Shown here piece by piece: positions 18,214-27,072 of a DNA stretch of 64,000 nucleotides. Each line of letters begins with the position of its first letter. Position 1 is the stretch's first letter. Origin of the DNA: VXNE01 sp965206615 (GTDB lineage: Bacteria > Pseudomonadota > Gammaproteobacteria > Pseudomonadales > Azotimanducaceae); the NCBI GenBank assembly GCA_965206615.1, contig CBDBKI010000005.1:1240001-1304000 (forward strand). The letters are read 5' to 3'. A program made the translations under genes and the position numbers. Below the pieces are notes generated by a model. The model saw nothing but the letters and a program-made list of their open reading frames with translations. It was not told where the DNA came from and did not search any database.

Positions 18214-18247
18214 TTGACACGATTTTCGTGTAACACTAGATTCGTGT
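18214..18247 (+). promoter_or_regulatory. Sigma70-type promoter with overlapping inverted-repeat operator for vapB
   Basis: TTGACA at 18214-18219 and TAGATT at 18237-18242 are separated by 17 bases, a close match to the -35/-10 consensus. The spacer holds a perfect inverted repeat ACACGA-TTT-TCGTGT (18217-18231) and another TCGTGT half-site follows at 18242-18247. The antitoxin ATG is at 18278. This is the usual arrangement for autorepression by a ribbon-helix-helix antitoxin. Confidence 0.7.
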
Positions 18248-18277
18248 CTTGTGGGAGTCGTCCATAATGGTTTCGGG

Positions 18278-18520
18278 ATGAAGAATCTGACGATCACGTT
18301 GCCGGAGGATATCGCCCGCTGGCTACGGGTACGGGCCGCCCAGGACGACCGTAGCGCGTCGCGCTGGATCGCCGAGTTGCTCGAGAGGATGCGGCGCGAG
18401 GAAGACGAGTACGAGGCGGCAATGCGAAGGGCCTTGGCTAGAAAGCCCCGCAAGCTGGAGTGGCCGGAGGGCCACCGGCCCACGCGCGAGGAGCTGCATG
18501 ACCGATCCCTGTTTCGTTGA
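18278..18520 (+). CDS. Ribbon-helix-helix antitoxin (VapB-like)
   Basis: This 80-residue protein begins MKNLTITLPEDIARWLRVRA, the strand and first helix of a ribbon-helix-helix DNA-binding dimer; SASRWIAELLERMRR forms the second helix. The charged C-terminal tail would wrap around the PIN toxin encoded next. The ATG at 18278 was preferred over an upstream in-frame start because the ribbon strand begins there. Its last 23 bases overlap the toxin gene, so the two are translationally coupled. The operator is described at 18214-18247. Confidence 0.85.
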   Translation: MKNLTITLPEDIARWLRVRAAQDDRSASRWIAELLERMRREEDEYEAAMRRALARKPRKLEWPEGHRPTREELHDRSLFR

Positions 18521-18974
18521 CACCAATCTCCTGGTCTACCGACACGACAGTTCGGACGCCGGCAAGCAAGCGCGCGCCGACGCCTGGTACGCGATGCTTT
18601 GGGAACGACGCCTCGGTCACCTGAGTTATCAGGTTCTGCAGGAGCTGTACGCAACGTTGACCCGGGGTCGTCAGGTGGACCTCAATCCCCGCGAGGCGCG
18701 CGACGTCGTTGAAGATCTGCTGCGTTGGCGGCCTGTCGGAATCGACACGGGGTTGCTGCGGCGGGCCTGGGTGATCGAGGAACGCTTTCGCCTCTCGTGG
18801 TGGGACGCGCTCATCGTGGCGGCCGCCCAGGTGAGCGCATGCCCGGTCCTGCTGACCGAAGACCTGCAGGCCGGGCAGCTATTCGACGGCGTTCGCGTCG
18901 TGGATCCGTTCGCGGCCCCGGATCGCTCGCCGCTGGACGTACTGGAGAGGCTTGGCTCACCCCGTCGACAGTAG
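18498..18974 (+). CDS. PIN-domain ribonuclease toxin (VapC)
   Basis: This 158-residue endoribonuclease has all four acidic positions: FVDTNLLVY (residues 6-14), LQELYATLT near 50, SWWDALIVAAA near 95 and LLTEDLQAG near 115. PIN toxins cleave tRNA or rRNA and stop translation when the antitoxin is lost. The gene starts inside the 3' end of the antitoxin gene. It appears intact, unlike the three other PIN fragments in the window (start, 17.7 kb and 35.8 kb). The last 20 residues extend beyond the usual domain end. Confidence 0.88.
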   Translation: MTDPCFVDTNLLVYRHDSSDAGKQARADAWYAMLWERRLGHLSYQVLQELYATLTRGRQVDLNPREARDVVEDLLRWRPVGIDTGLLRRAWVIEERFRLSWWDALIVAAAQVSACPVLLTEDLQAGQLFDGVRVVDPFAAPDRSPLDVLERLGSPRRQ

Positions 18975-19002
18975 CCCACGCCAGCGAGCCATCAGAGCTT
19001 CC

Positions 19003-20037
<1,035 letters not shown>

Positions 20038-20205
20038 GCGTTGCCTCCCGAGCAAAACGCGAGAGGCTACCAGATTTGAGGGAGGTGGCAGCGCACCGTT
20101 GCCTTCTGCCGTCTGAAGCGCTCGGAAGCGTGTGGCGACGCGCAAGCAGGCCATTTGTCCTGTAACATGAGACATATTGCCGCTCGCGAGCGAAGGGGTA
20201 CTCCA

Positions 20206-20610
20206 ATGTCGTCTCCTGCTTCCGGAAGAGCTGCCGGCTACACGGAGGTCGTCGCGCAAGTGCGAACGGGCATTCCCGTGGCCGACGCCGTGTCGCTCAT
20301 GCACGCCTGGTCCGTGCCGGTAGCACGATTCGCGGAGGTGCTTGGTGTGTCCGAGCGCAAGTGGAGTCGCGTGCGGGTGAGGACCGACGCGTTGCTCTCT
20401 CCTGTGGAGTCGGACAGGCTGATGCGTGTGAGTCAGGTATTCGAGCACGCGAAGAAGATCTTCGAAGGCGACCTGGACGCGGTCGGATGGTTCTCGATTT
20501 CCAACCCCGCTCTGTCTGGCGAGGCGCCGCTCGCGCTACTCGATACCGACGCTGGCGTTCGTGCCGTGGACGAAGTGCTCACGCGGATCGAATTCGGCGT
20601 GTACGGCTGA
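20206..20610 (+). CDS. Xre/MbcA/ParS-type antitoxin of a RES system
   Basis: This 134-residue antitoxin has an N-terminal helix-turn-helix region (FAEVLGVSERKWSRVR near residues 45-60) and the C-terminal toxin-binding helices typical of DUF2384 antitoxins (SRVRVRTDALLSPVESDRLM, FEGDLDAVGWF, NPALSGEAPLALLDTDAG). It masks the RES toxin encoded 28 bases downstream and represses its own promoter. The ATG at 20206 follows a GAAGGGG ribosome site. A TGTC/GACA inverted repeat near 20157-20174 lies in the promoter region and may be an operator. Confidence 0.88.
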   Translation: MSSPASGRAAGYTEVVAQVRTGIPVADAVSLMHAWSVPVARFAEVLGVSERKWSRVRVRTDALLSPVESDRLMRVSQVFEHAKKIFEGDLDAVGWFSISNPALSGEAPLALLDTDAGVRAVDEVLTRIEFGVYG

Positions 20611-20637
20611 GGGCAGGAAGCGTCCGGGTACCGCGCC

Positions 20638-21117
20638 GTGCACATACACCGGCTGACGTTGCCACGCTACGCGGACAGTGCGATGTCGGGCGAAGGAGCG
20701 TTGCGTGTCGGCGGCCGGTGGACACCGGTGGGATACTTGGCGGTCCATGCCTCGAGCTCCATTGCGCTCGCGGTGCTCGAGACGCTGGTGCATGCCCCTT
20801 CGCAGGTCATTCCATCGCATCGAGCCATTGGGATTGACGTGCCGGAGTCGATCCCGATGACCACGTTCGCGACGGACGATTTGCCGAGTGACTGGCGCGA
20901 GGTCCCTGCACCGCCATCCTTGCGGGAACTCGGCAGGGCTTGGCTTCAGGCGGCCGAGACGGCCGTGATGCGTGTGCCATCGGCCATCGTTCCGCCCGAG
21001 TGGAACTACGTCCTGAACCCACTGCATGAGGCGTTCGGTAGAATGGCCGTCCTTGCACCGGCCCCCTTTGAAATCGATGTCCGACTGTTCGGTCGATCAG
21101 GTCGCCCGGCCCGATGA
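20638..21117 (+). CDS. RES-domain toxin (NAD-consuming type)
   Basis: This 159-residue RES-domain protein has the conserved blocks of the family: an N-terminal HRLTLPRYA with the NAD-contacting Arg, GGRWTPVGYLAVHASSS with Tyr and Ser, and ALAVLETLVHA with the active-site Glu. RES toxins degrade or transfer from NAD+ and arrest growth. GTG at 20638 is the start. It is encoded immediately after its Xre/ParS antitoxin. A second RES toxin of a different subgroup lies at 23973-24599 on the opposite strand, so the two modules bracket the MmeI-like gene. Confidence 0.87.
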   Translation: MHIHRLTLPRYADSAMSGEGALRVGGRWTPVGYLAVHASSSIALAVLETLVHAPSQVIPSHRAIGIDVPESIPMTTFATDDLPSDWREVPAPPSLRELGRAWLQAAETAVMRVPSAIVPPEWNYVLNPLHEAFGRMAVLAPAPFEIDVRLFGRSGRPAR

Positions 21118-21159
21118 TCGAGGCTGTGCGTATCGCGCGCCCGCGCACGCTCGGCCAAT

Positions 21160-23880
21160 GTGAGCAAGGTCATGCTGCCAGGTGAGTTCATCGCCAAGTG
21201 GCGGGCGTCCGAACTCAAGGAGCGCTCGGCGGCCCAGGAACACTTCCTGGATCTCTGCCGGCTACTCGGAGAACCGACGCCCGCTGAAGCCGATCCGACC
21301 GGAGAACGCTACTGCTTCGAACGAGGTGCTCGCAAGGATACGGGCGGCGGCGGTTGGGCCGATGTTTGGAAGCGACACTGCTTCGCGTGGGAGTACAAGG
21401 GCAAGCACGCCAACCTCGATACTGCTTTCAACCAGCTGCGCCAATACGCGCTCGCGTTGGAGAACCCGCCGCTGCTGATCGTCTCGGACATGGCGCGCTT
21501 CCGGATCCGCACCAACTGGACCAACAGCGTGAGCGAGACCCACGAGTTCGCGCTGGAAGACCTGGCGGATGCAAGCGCGCGGGATAAGCTCAAATGGGCA
21601 CTGTCCGACCCGGAGCGGCTCCGTCCGGGGGAGAGCCGACAGGCGTTGACGGAGCGTGCTGCGGCGACCTTCGCGGAGCTGGCGCAGTCGTTGCGGGAGC
21701 GTGGCCACGAGCCGCGGGCGGTGGCGCACTTCGTTAACAGGCTCGTGTTCTGCATGTTCGCGGAGGATGTAGGACTGCTACCGGACGACATGTTCACGCG
21801 GATGTTGGAACACTCCCATCGGCGCCCGGGGGATTTCGCGGAACTGGCCCGCGATCTGTTCGGCGCGATGGCCACCGGAGGCAGGATCGGTTTCGAGACC
21901 GTGGAGTGGTTCAACGGCGGGCTGTTCGACGATGACAGCGCCCTGCCGCTCGGCAAGAGCGAGATCGAAACTACGCTCAAGGCCGCCGCCCTCGACTGGT
22001 CGGAGATCGATCCGTCCATCCTGGGCACGCTGTTTGAACGGGGCCTCGACCCAGACAAGCGCTCCCAACTCGGCGCGCACTATACGGATCGCGAGAAGAT
22101 CATGCGTATCGTCGAGCCGACGGTGACCCGACCGTTGCTCGTGGAGTGGGAGAACGCCAAGGCCGAGATCGCCGGGACCCTCGAACGGGCCGACGCGAGC
22201 AAGGCCCGAGGCACAGCCACCCGCCTGCGGCGGGAAGGGGAAGGGCAACTCAGGCTCTTCCTGGAGCGCCTGCGTCGGTTCAGCGTGCTCGATCCCGCCT
22301 GCGGCTCCGGTAACTTCCTCTACCTGGCGCTTCAGGCGCTCAAGGACCTGGAACACCGAGTGCAGTTGGAGGCGGAGGCTCTCGGCCTGCAACGGTCGTT
22401 CCCGGCAGTGGGTCCGGCGAACGTACGGGGGATCGAAGTCAACGCCTACGCGGCCGAATTGGCGCGCGTGTCCGTCTGGATTGGGGAGATCCAGTGGATG
22501 CGTCGCAACGGCTTCAACGAGTCGCGCGATCCGATCCTGAAGCCCCTCGAGACCATCGAGTGTCGAGACGCGATCCTTGATCCGGAAGGTGGCGAACCGG
22601 ACTGGCCGGAAGTGGATGTGGTGATCGGCAACCCGCCGTTCCTTGGCGGGAAGCTGCTCAACGCCGGTCTTGGGGAGGACTACGTCTCGAGCGTCTTTGG
22701 CGTCTACGCGGGGCGCGTGCCTGCGGAGGCGGATCTCGTCTGCTACTGGTTCGTGAAGGCCGGGGAGCACATGGGGGCGGGCAGGGCGCGGCGCGTCGGT
22801 CTGGTGGCGACCAACTCCATCCGGGGTGGAGCGAACCGGCGTGCCCTGCAAACCGCGACCCGGAATCGACCGATCTTTGAGGCCTGGAGCGACGAGCCGT
22901 GGTTTGTCGACGGCGCCGCGGTGCGGGTTTCGCTAGTGTGCTTTGCGCGAGCCGACGATGAGCCCGCTGGAGAGCGCCGACTCGACGGAGCGCGGGTAGA
23001 TGCGGTGCATGCCGATTTGACGGCCCGGCGCGGAGCGAGCGGAATTGACTTGACGGTCGCCCAAAGGCTGTATCGCAACCTTGGCGTGGCGTTCATGGGT
23101 GACACCAAAAGCGGTCGATTCGATGTTCCTGGAGAACGGGCGCGCCAGTGGCTGGAACAGCCGGCCAACCCGAACGGACGGCCCAATTCGGATGTGCTTG
23201 CACCATGGATGAACGGGATGGACGTCACGCGACGGCCTGCGGGCAAATGGATCGTGGACTTCGGGTCGGAGTTGGCGCGAGAAGAAGCCGCCCTCTACGA
23301 AGCTCCATACGCGCATGTCGAGGCGTCCGTGGAGCCGGCACGGCGTAAGAACCGTGTGGAGAAGCTCAGGGAGTTCTGGTGGCGTCATGAGCGTCCTCGT
23401 CCGGGGATGTGGAGGGCGCTCGACGGCTTGTCTCGGTACATCGCTACGCCTCGCGTCGCCAAGCACCGGCTGTTCGTCTGGCTTGACGCGCGCATCTGCC
23501 CGGACAGCCAGCTGATCGTCATCGCGCGAGACGACGACGTAACCTTCGGCATCCTGCACAGCCGATTCCACGAGGTGTGGTCGCTACGTCTCGGGACTTG
23601 GCTCGGAAAAGGCAACGATCCGCGCTACACGCCAACCACCACGTTCGAGACCTTCCCCTTTCCGGAAGGCCTGTCTCCGGACGTGCCCACACCCCGTTAT
23701 GGGAGCGACCCGTGCGCGAGGCAATCGCAGGCGGGGCGCGACGACTCGTCGAACTCCGAGAGCGCTGGCTCCACCCCCCCGAATGGGTCGAGTGGATCGA
23801 GGAACCTGCCCCCGGCTACCCTGCTCGACCGGTCCCGCGAAACGACGGGGCAGCGGAGCGGCTCAAGGACCGGACGCTGA
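21160..23880 (+). CDS. MmeI-like type IIG restriction-modification enzyme, main reading frame
   Basis: A single-chain protein with nuclease, N6-adenine methyltransferase and target-recognition parts, 906 codons in this frame. The N-terminus has a PD-(D/E)xK-like nuclease (GWADVWKR followed by WEYKGKH, residues about 63-82). A helical region follows. The methyltransferase has motif I LDPACGSGNF near residue 376 and catalytic motif IV IGNPPF near 488. WMNGMDVTRRPAG and FETFPFPEGLSP belong to the TRD and C-terminal parts. The true C-terminus is in another frame (next entry): after about residue 850 this frame turns into low-complexity Ser/Gly sequence and stops at 23880. Start at 21160 is GTG. 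Whether the enzyme still cuts or only methylates is unknown. Confidence 0.87.
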   Translation: MSKVMLPGEFIAKWRASELKERSAAQEHFLDLCRLLGEPTPAEADPTGERYCFERGARKDTGGGGWADVWKRHCFAWEYKGKHANLDTAFNQLRQYALALENPPLLIVSDMARFRIRTNWTNSVSETHEFALEDLADASARDKLKWALSDPERLRPGESRQALTERAAATFAELAQSLRERGHEPRAVAHFVNRLVFCMFAEDVGLLPDDMFTRMLEHSHRRPGDFAELARDLFGAMATGGRIGFETVEWFNGGLFDDDSALPLGKSEIETTLKAAALDWSEIDPSILGTLFERGLDPDKRSQLGAHYTDREKIMRIVEPTVTRPLLVEWENAKAEIAGTLERADASKARGTATRLRREGEGQLRLFLERLRRFSVLDPACGSGNFLYLALQALKDLEHRVQLEAEALGLQRSFPAVGPANVRGIEVNAYAAELARVSVWIGEIQWMRRNGFNESRDPILKPLETIECRDAILDPEGGEPDWPEVDVVIGNPPFLGGKLLNAGLGEDYVSSVFGVYAGRVPAEADLVCYWFVKAGEHMGAGRARRVGLVATNSIRGGANRRALQTATRNRPIFEAWSDEPWFVDGAAVRVSLVCFARADDEPAGERRLDGARVDAVHADLTARRGASGIDLTVAQRLYRNLGVAFMGDTKSGRFDVPGERARQWLEQPANPNGRPNSDVLAPWMNGMDVTRRPAGKWIVDFGSELAREEAALYEAPYAHVEASVEPARRKNRVEKLREFWWRHERPRPGMWRALDGLSRYIATPRVAKHRLFVWLDARICPDSQLIVIARDDDVTFGILHSRFHEVWSLRLGTWLGKGNDPRYTPTTTFETFPFPEGLSPDVPTPRYGSDPCARQSQAGRDDSSNSESAGSTPPNGSSGSRNLPPATLLDRSRETTGQRSGSRTGR

Positions 23881-24025
23881 CGAAACTGTATAACGAGCGC
23901 CCGCAATGGCTCGCGGACGCCCACGCGCGCGTTGACGTAGCCGTCGCAGCTGCGTACGGGTGGTCGCTGGGCCTACGGATGAGGTTCCTCCGAATCTGCT
24001 TCGGACGTGGTTGCGACGCAAGTGA
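23700..24025 (+). pseudogene. Frame-displaced C-terminal part of the MmeI-like enzyme
   Basis: The expected C-terminal domain continues in a second frame from about 23700, with EAIAGGARRLVELRERWLHP, PPEWVEWIEEPAPGYPARPV, LTKLYNERPQWLADAHARVD and AAAYGWS. It then shifts to a third frame near 23975, reading PTDEVPPNLLRTWLRRK before a stop at 24023-24025. Two separate one-base deletions (or two-base insertions) explain both changes. They could be real inactivating mutations or sequencing errors near GC runs. The third-frame end overlaps the RES gene on the opposite strand by about 50 bases. Confidence 0.78.
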
Positions 24026-24599
24026 TCGCCACCGTCCCGCGCGACCGTGGGTCTCGGATTGCCTGCCTACGAAAGATGGGCATGTTGGCGCCCCTCTCCC
24101 GCCTGGCAGAAGGAGTCACCAGACCGTCCAATTCCGAGCGGATCGCCTCGGCGCCGAGGCGATTGCAGAACGTGTAGTCGTCATCGTGAACCAAACCTGG
24201 CCAGTCGGGCTGTTTCGGATGGAGGTCCTTCTCGAGACCGTCGAAGGTGCAGCAGAATCGCTGGTAGTACGCGGTTCGAGGGCGTCCTGGGGTCCCGGCG
24301 AAGGCGGGGAACCAGTGTTCCACCTCCGCCTCGGCCGTAGCAAGTTCGAGAGCGCTGTAGAACACGGGGAACGAACCGTCAGAGAAGCGCGTCTGCCGGC
24401 GGAATCTGCGCTTCGGTCGGAATGGGGCATCGCACAGTTCTTCAAGGTCGGGACGGTAGCCGGCGGCATCGAGTAACTGCTGCATCTCCTGCTCGCTATG
24501 CACATCCAACCCGAGGGAGGCAAGGAAGTCCTCTGCCTGGAGGCTGGCCAAGCGATACACGGTCCGACGTCCATGCCGGCTCGCAATCCCCTCCAGCAA
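23973..24599 (-). CDS. RES-domain toxin, second module
   Basis: This 208-residue RES-family protein has FYSALELATAEAEVEHWF near residue 80 (conserved Tyr, Ser and Glu), AYYQRFCCTFDG near 110, and DYTFCNRLGAEAI with TPSARRERGANMPIFRR towards the end, the pattern of the longer RES proteins. It begins with TTG two bases after the antitoxin stop, so it is the last gene of a three-gene operon: glycine-rich protein, antitoxin, RES toxin. Its 3' end overlaps the displaced end of the MmeI-like gene. It is clearly different from the 159-residue RES toxin at 20638. Confidence 0.82.
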   Translation of the reverse strand: MLEGIASRHGRRTVYRLASLQAEDFLASLGLDVHSEQEMQQLLDAAGYRPDLEELCDAPFRPKRRFRRQTRFSDGSFPVFYSALELATAEAEVEHWFPAFAGTPGRPRTAYYQRFCCTFDGLEKDLHPKQPDWPGLVHDDDYTFCNRLGAEAIRSELDGLVTPSARRERGANMPIFRRQAIRDPRSRGTVAITCVATTSEADSEEPHP

Positions 24600-24601
24600 C
24601 C

Positions 24602-25237
24602 CTATCTCCCTGCCGCGGCGTCAACGTACTCTCTGACCAAGAGCAGATCCTCCATGGAACCGCCCATCAGCAGGGCCATCGGGGACTCCCCGTCCAGCAT
24701 CGGATGCGACTCGCGCAACCAGTCGTTCTCCACGTCGAGATCTCGGAACAGCGCCGACAGGCTGCTTCGAATGTGGAACAGGTGAGCGATTCTGTCTCGC
24801 ACGTCCCGGCCGCGGAAAAGTTCTCTTCCGGCAAGCACGTTGTTCACGTGGGGTGCGTCGCCCTCGTCGAAACCGAGCAGAGGGGTAGCTTCATCAATGC
24901 CTAGCCGCCAGAACTCCAGGAGCTTCATTGCGAACTGGATTGGGCCTGACGGTCCCTTGACTGTGGCCGATGACGTGCCAGGCGCCTCGGACGCTACGAA
25001 ACCTGGATGGAGCACGATGTCTTTGCCCGTTTCTCCTTCTTCTTGCCCCGCCGAAGGGAGTGACGGCCGGTCACCGTAGGTTTCGGCGATCATTGCTGGC
25101 AGGTGCTCAAGAAAGTCCTCTGACTCTCCGCAACGGATTCGAACTGCTCCGTTGAGCCCTTTGAAGTGGTCCCAGCGTGGTGGCTGGAGTTCGGGCGGAC
25201 TTGGCCGTTTCCCAGCCTGACCCGGCAGAGCGCTCAC
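24602..25237 (-). CDS. DUF2384 (Xre/MbcA/ParS) antitoxin with a long N-terminal extension
   Basis: This 211-residue protein ends in a typical antitoxin region: FWRLGIDEATPLLGFDEGD, VNNVLAGRELFRGRDVRDRI and the toxin-contacting NDWLRESHPMLDGESPMALL. The preceding 95 or so residues (PPRWDHFKGLNGAVRIRCGE and onward) are not part of the usual family and I do not recognise them. Start is GTG at 25237, sharing its first base with the TAG of the glycine-rich gene and preceded by a strong GGAGG site, so translation is coupled. It directly precedes the RES toxin. Confidence 0.8.
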   Translation of the reverse strand: MSALPGQAGKRPSPPELQPPRWDHFKGLNGAVRIRCGESEDFLEHLPAMIAETYGDRPSLPSAGQEEGETGKDIVLHPGFVASEAPGTSSATVKGPSGPIQFAMKLLEFWRLGIDEATPLLGFDEGDAPHVNNVLAGRELFRGRDVRDRIAHLFHIRSSLSALFRDLDVENDWLRESHPMLDGESPMALLMGGSMEDLLLVREYVDAAAGR

Positions 25238-25827
25238 TAGTCCTCCACTCCTTCCTCGAATATGGCTACCAGAACGACAGAACCGTTCATTCCGATGAGC
25301 CCATCTTGCCCGTTCTCAAACCCTTCGCCGCCACCCCCGCCACCTCCGCCTTGCCCAACGCCGATTTCGAGCGGACTCCCGAGCTGAAGCTCGGCCAACT
25401 CAACCACAACGGTCTCCCCGGGAAACCCACGCCCTCCGCTTCCGCCACTTGACACGACTCGGTCGTCACTGAGGGGCGGAGTCGCTCCCGGACCTCCTTG
25501 GCCGCCACCGCCGAAAGCGCACCCGCGTCCGTCCGGCCCCGACTGTGGCACGCCGTTCGTGATGCCGCCGCCACCACCACCGTCGCCGCCTGCTCCACCG
25601 GACGCTTCGTGAACGTTATTGCCGACCTTTACGCTGGTTACGTCGCCACCACCACCACCGCCGCCGCCGCCTGCGCCATAGAGGTTCAGCCCCTCCATGC
25701 AGAACGCGCCGCCGCCACCGCCGCCGCCGCCGGAGCCACCAGTGAGGATGGCGAGTCCACGGCTGGTTCGCCACGGCCAACCGAATGTGCCCGTTTCGAC
25801 GATCTTCTGCAGACCAGTGTTTGGCAT
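25237..25827 (-). CDS. Polyglycine-rich protein, first gene of the RES operon
   Basis: This 196-residue protein is dominated by runs of glycine: GGSGGGGGGGG, GAGGGGGGGGGD, GGAGGDGGGGGG and GQGGGGGGGGEG, separated by short hydrophobic strands such as VVVELAELQLGSPLEI and GSVVLVAIFEEG. That architecture recalls the stacked polyglycine-II helices of phage tail-fibre tips and adhesins. No signal peptide is visible. ATG at 25827 was chosen because an AGGAA ribosome site precedes it; an earlier ATG at 25869 is possible. Its stop overlaps the GTG of the DUF2384 antitoxin by one base. The real reading frame is supported by clean codon structure, a ribosome site and the overlap. Function unknown. Confidence 0.72.
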   Translation of the reverse strand: MPNTGLQKIVETGTFGWPWRTSRGLAILTGGSGGGGGGGGAFCMEGLNLYGAGGGGGGGGGDVTSVKVGNNVHEASGGAGGDGGGGGGITNGVPQSGPDGRGCAFGGGGQGGPGATPPLSDDRVVSSGGSGGRGFPGETVVVELAELQLGSPLEIGVGQGGGGGGGGEGFENGQDGLIGMNGSVVLVAIFEEGVED

Positions 25828-25988
25828 CCGTGTTCCTGTGTGAGTGCTGGCGGTATGGAACGTGAGCATGGGTTACTCGCTCCCATGGACGATGTCAACC
25901 GCGCTTTGTGTTGGAGGTGTACTCGGTCCAGAAGCCGGTCTGTCTCGCTTTCGCCAGCTACTCGGCAGCCAGGCCATTGGCCCGGTGG

Positions 25989-26246
25989 CTATGGACTGGC
26001 GTGCGCCCCGAGATACTCGATGATGTCCCCGGACTCGTACATCCAGCGCACTTCGCCGTCCCCGGAGGTGATCTTCAGGCACGGTACGGTGGCGCGTCCG
26101 CCCCCTTCGCGCAGTTCCCGATCCGCTTCCCGGTCGAACATCGTGTCCCGGATCGGGATGTCGATGTCCGTCTCGGTCAGGAAGGCCCGAACCCTGCGGC
26201 AGAAGCCGCACCAGTCCTGATAGTAGAGCACGTACTGTTCGTTCAT
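25989..26246 (-). CDS. Glutaredoxin-like thiol-disulfide protein
   Basis: This compact 85-residue protein has the glutaredoxin/thioredoxin fold: a start strand QYVLYYQDWCGFCRRV with the active-site pair CGFC at residues 13-16, the cis-Pro segment GRATVPCLKI near 50, and a C-terminal helix after SGDIIEYLG. It would reduce protein or glutathione disulfides in the cytoplasm. The ATG at 26246 lies 27 bases from the start of the divergent DsbA-like gene, so both redox genes share one short promoter region. Confidence 0.88.
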   Translation of the reverse strand: MNEQYVLYYQDWCGFCRRVRAFLTETDIDIPIRDTMFDREADRELREGGGRATVPCLKITSGDGEVRWMYESGDIIEYLGAHASP

Positions 26247-26273
26247 CCGGGCAATTGTGACACACTCAGCGCC

Positions 26274-26999
26274 GTGGCCAGCAGAAGACACCACCAGCGC
26301 AAGGCCTCCGAGCGGCTGCGGCTGATCCGCATCGGGATCATCGCTGCCATCGGAGTCGTCGTCGTGGTGATGGGGGGCTACGGCATCTTCTACGGCGCGG
26401 CCGTGGATGTCGCCGGAGAGGCGCGGGAGGGCGACCACTATCGGGTGGTCGCCGGAGTCGAAGGCAATTCGCGGGTCCTCGAGGTGGTGGAGTACTTCTC
26501 CTACGCCTGCGTCCACTGTCGGAACTTCGATGCACTCATCGACGACTGGCAGGAGACGCTGCCTGACGGCGTGCGGTTCCGTCGCGCGCATGTGGCATTC
26601 AGCCCGGCGATCGCGCTGCTCGCGCGCGCCCATTTGGTGCTCGAACAGAGTGGCGCCGCCGAGGCGAATCACGATCGGCTGTTCCGGGCGATTCACGACC
26701 GCAATCGGCAGTTCACCACGGCCGAGGTGCTGGCCGACTACGTGGGCGGCTTCGGAATCGACCGGGAGACCTTCCTCACGGCCCTGCGCTCGCCGCGTGT
26801 CGCCCGGACGGTCATGGAGAACGACCAGGCCTTCCAGGCCTTCTCGCTCGTCAGCGTCCCGTCGCTGACCGTGGCCGGAAAATACGTGATCAACATGGAC
26901 GTGGGGCGCAAGCAGGCACTGGAGATCGTCGACCGGTTGCTGCGGCGGGAGCTGGCGAGCCGTGGCGGGGAACGCGTCCCGGCGGAACCGGGCGGGTAG
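26274..26999 (+). CDS. DsbA-like thiol:disulfide oxidoreductase, membrane-anchored
   Basis: This 241-residue periplasmic-facing protein has a basic N-terminus, one membrane helix at about residues 22-42 (IGIIAAIGVVVVVMGGYGIF) and then a DsbA-type thioredoxin fold. The active site is SYACVHC, where CVHC replaces the usual CPHC of DsbA. The cis-Pro loop VSVPSLTVAGKYVI is near residue 200. It would form or shuffle disulfides in exported proteins. Start GTG at 26274. The CVHC motif should change the redox potential compared with E. coli DsbA; that is inference. Confidence 0.87.
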   Translation: MASRRHHQRKASERLRLIRIGIIAAIGVVVVVMGGYGIFYGAAVDVAGEAREGDHYRVVAGVEGNSRVLEVVEYFSYACVHCRNFDALIDDWQETLPDGVRFRRAHVAFSPAIALLARAHLVLEQSGAAEANHDRLFRAIHDRNRQFTTAEVLADYVGGFGIDRETFLTALRSPRVARTVMENDQAFQAFSLVSVPSLTVAGKYVINMDVGRKQALEIVDRLLRRELASRGGERVPAEPGG

Positions 27000-27072
27000 G
27001 AAGTCGGCGCGTCCGCCTGGTGGCGGGTCTGTCATAGAATGTGCGTTTCCTCCTCCACGGTGGTCTCATGCC

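Noticed and set aside
25498..26220. Plus-strand Ala/Thr-rich frame of 240 codons opposite the glycine-rich gene
   Set aside because: It is the complement of polyglycine codons; the minus strand has the ribosome site and the one-base overlap with the antitoxin gene.
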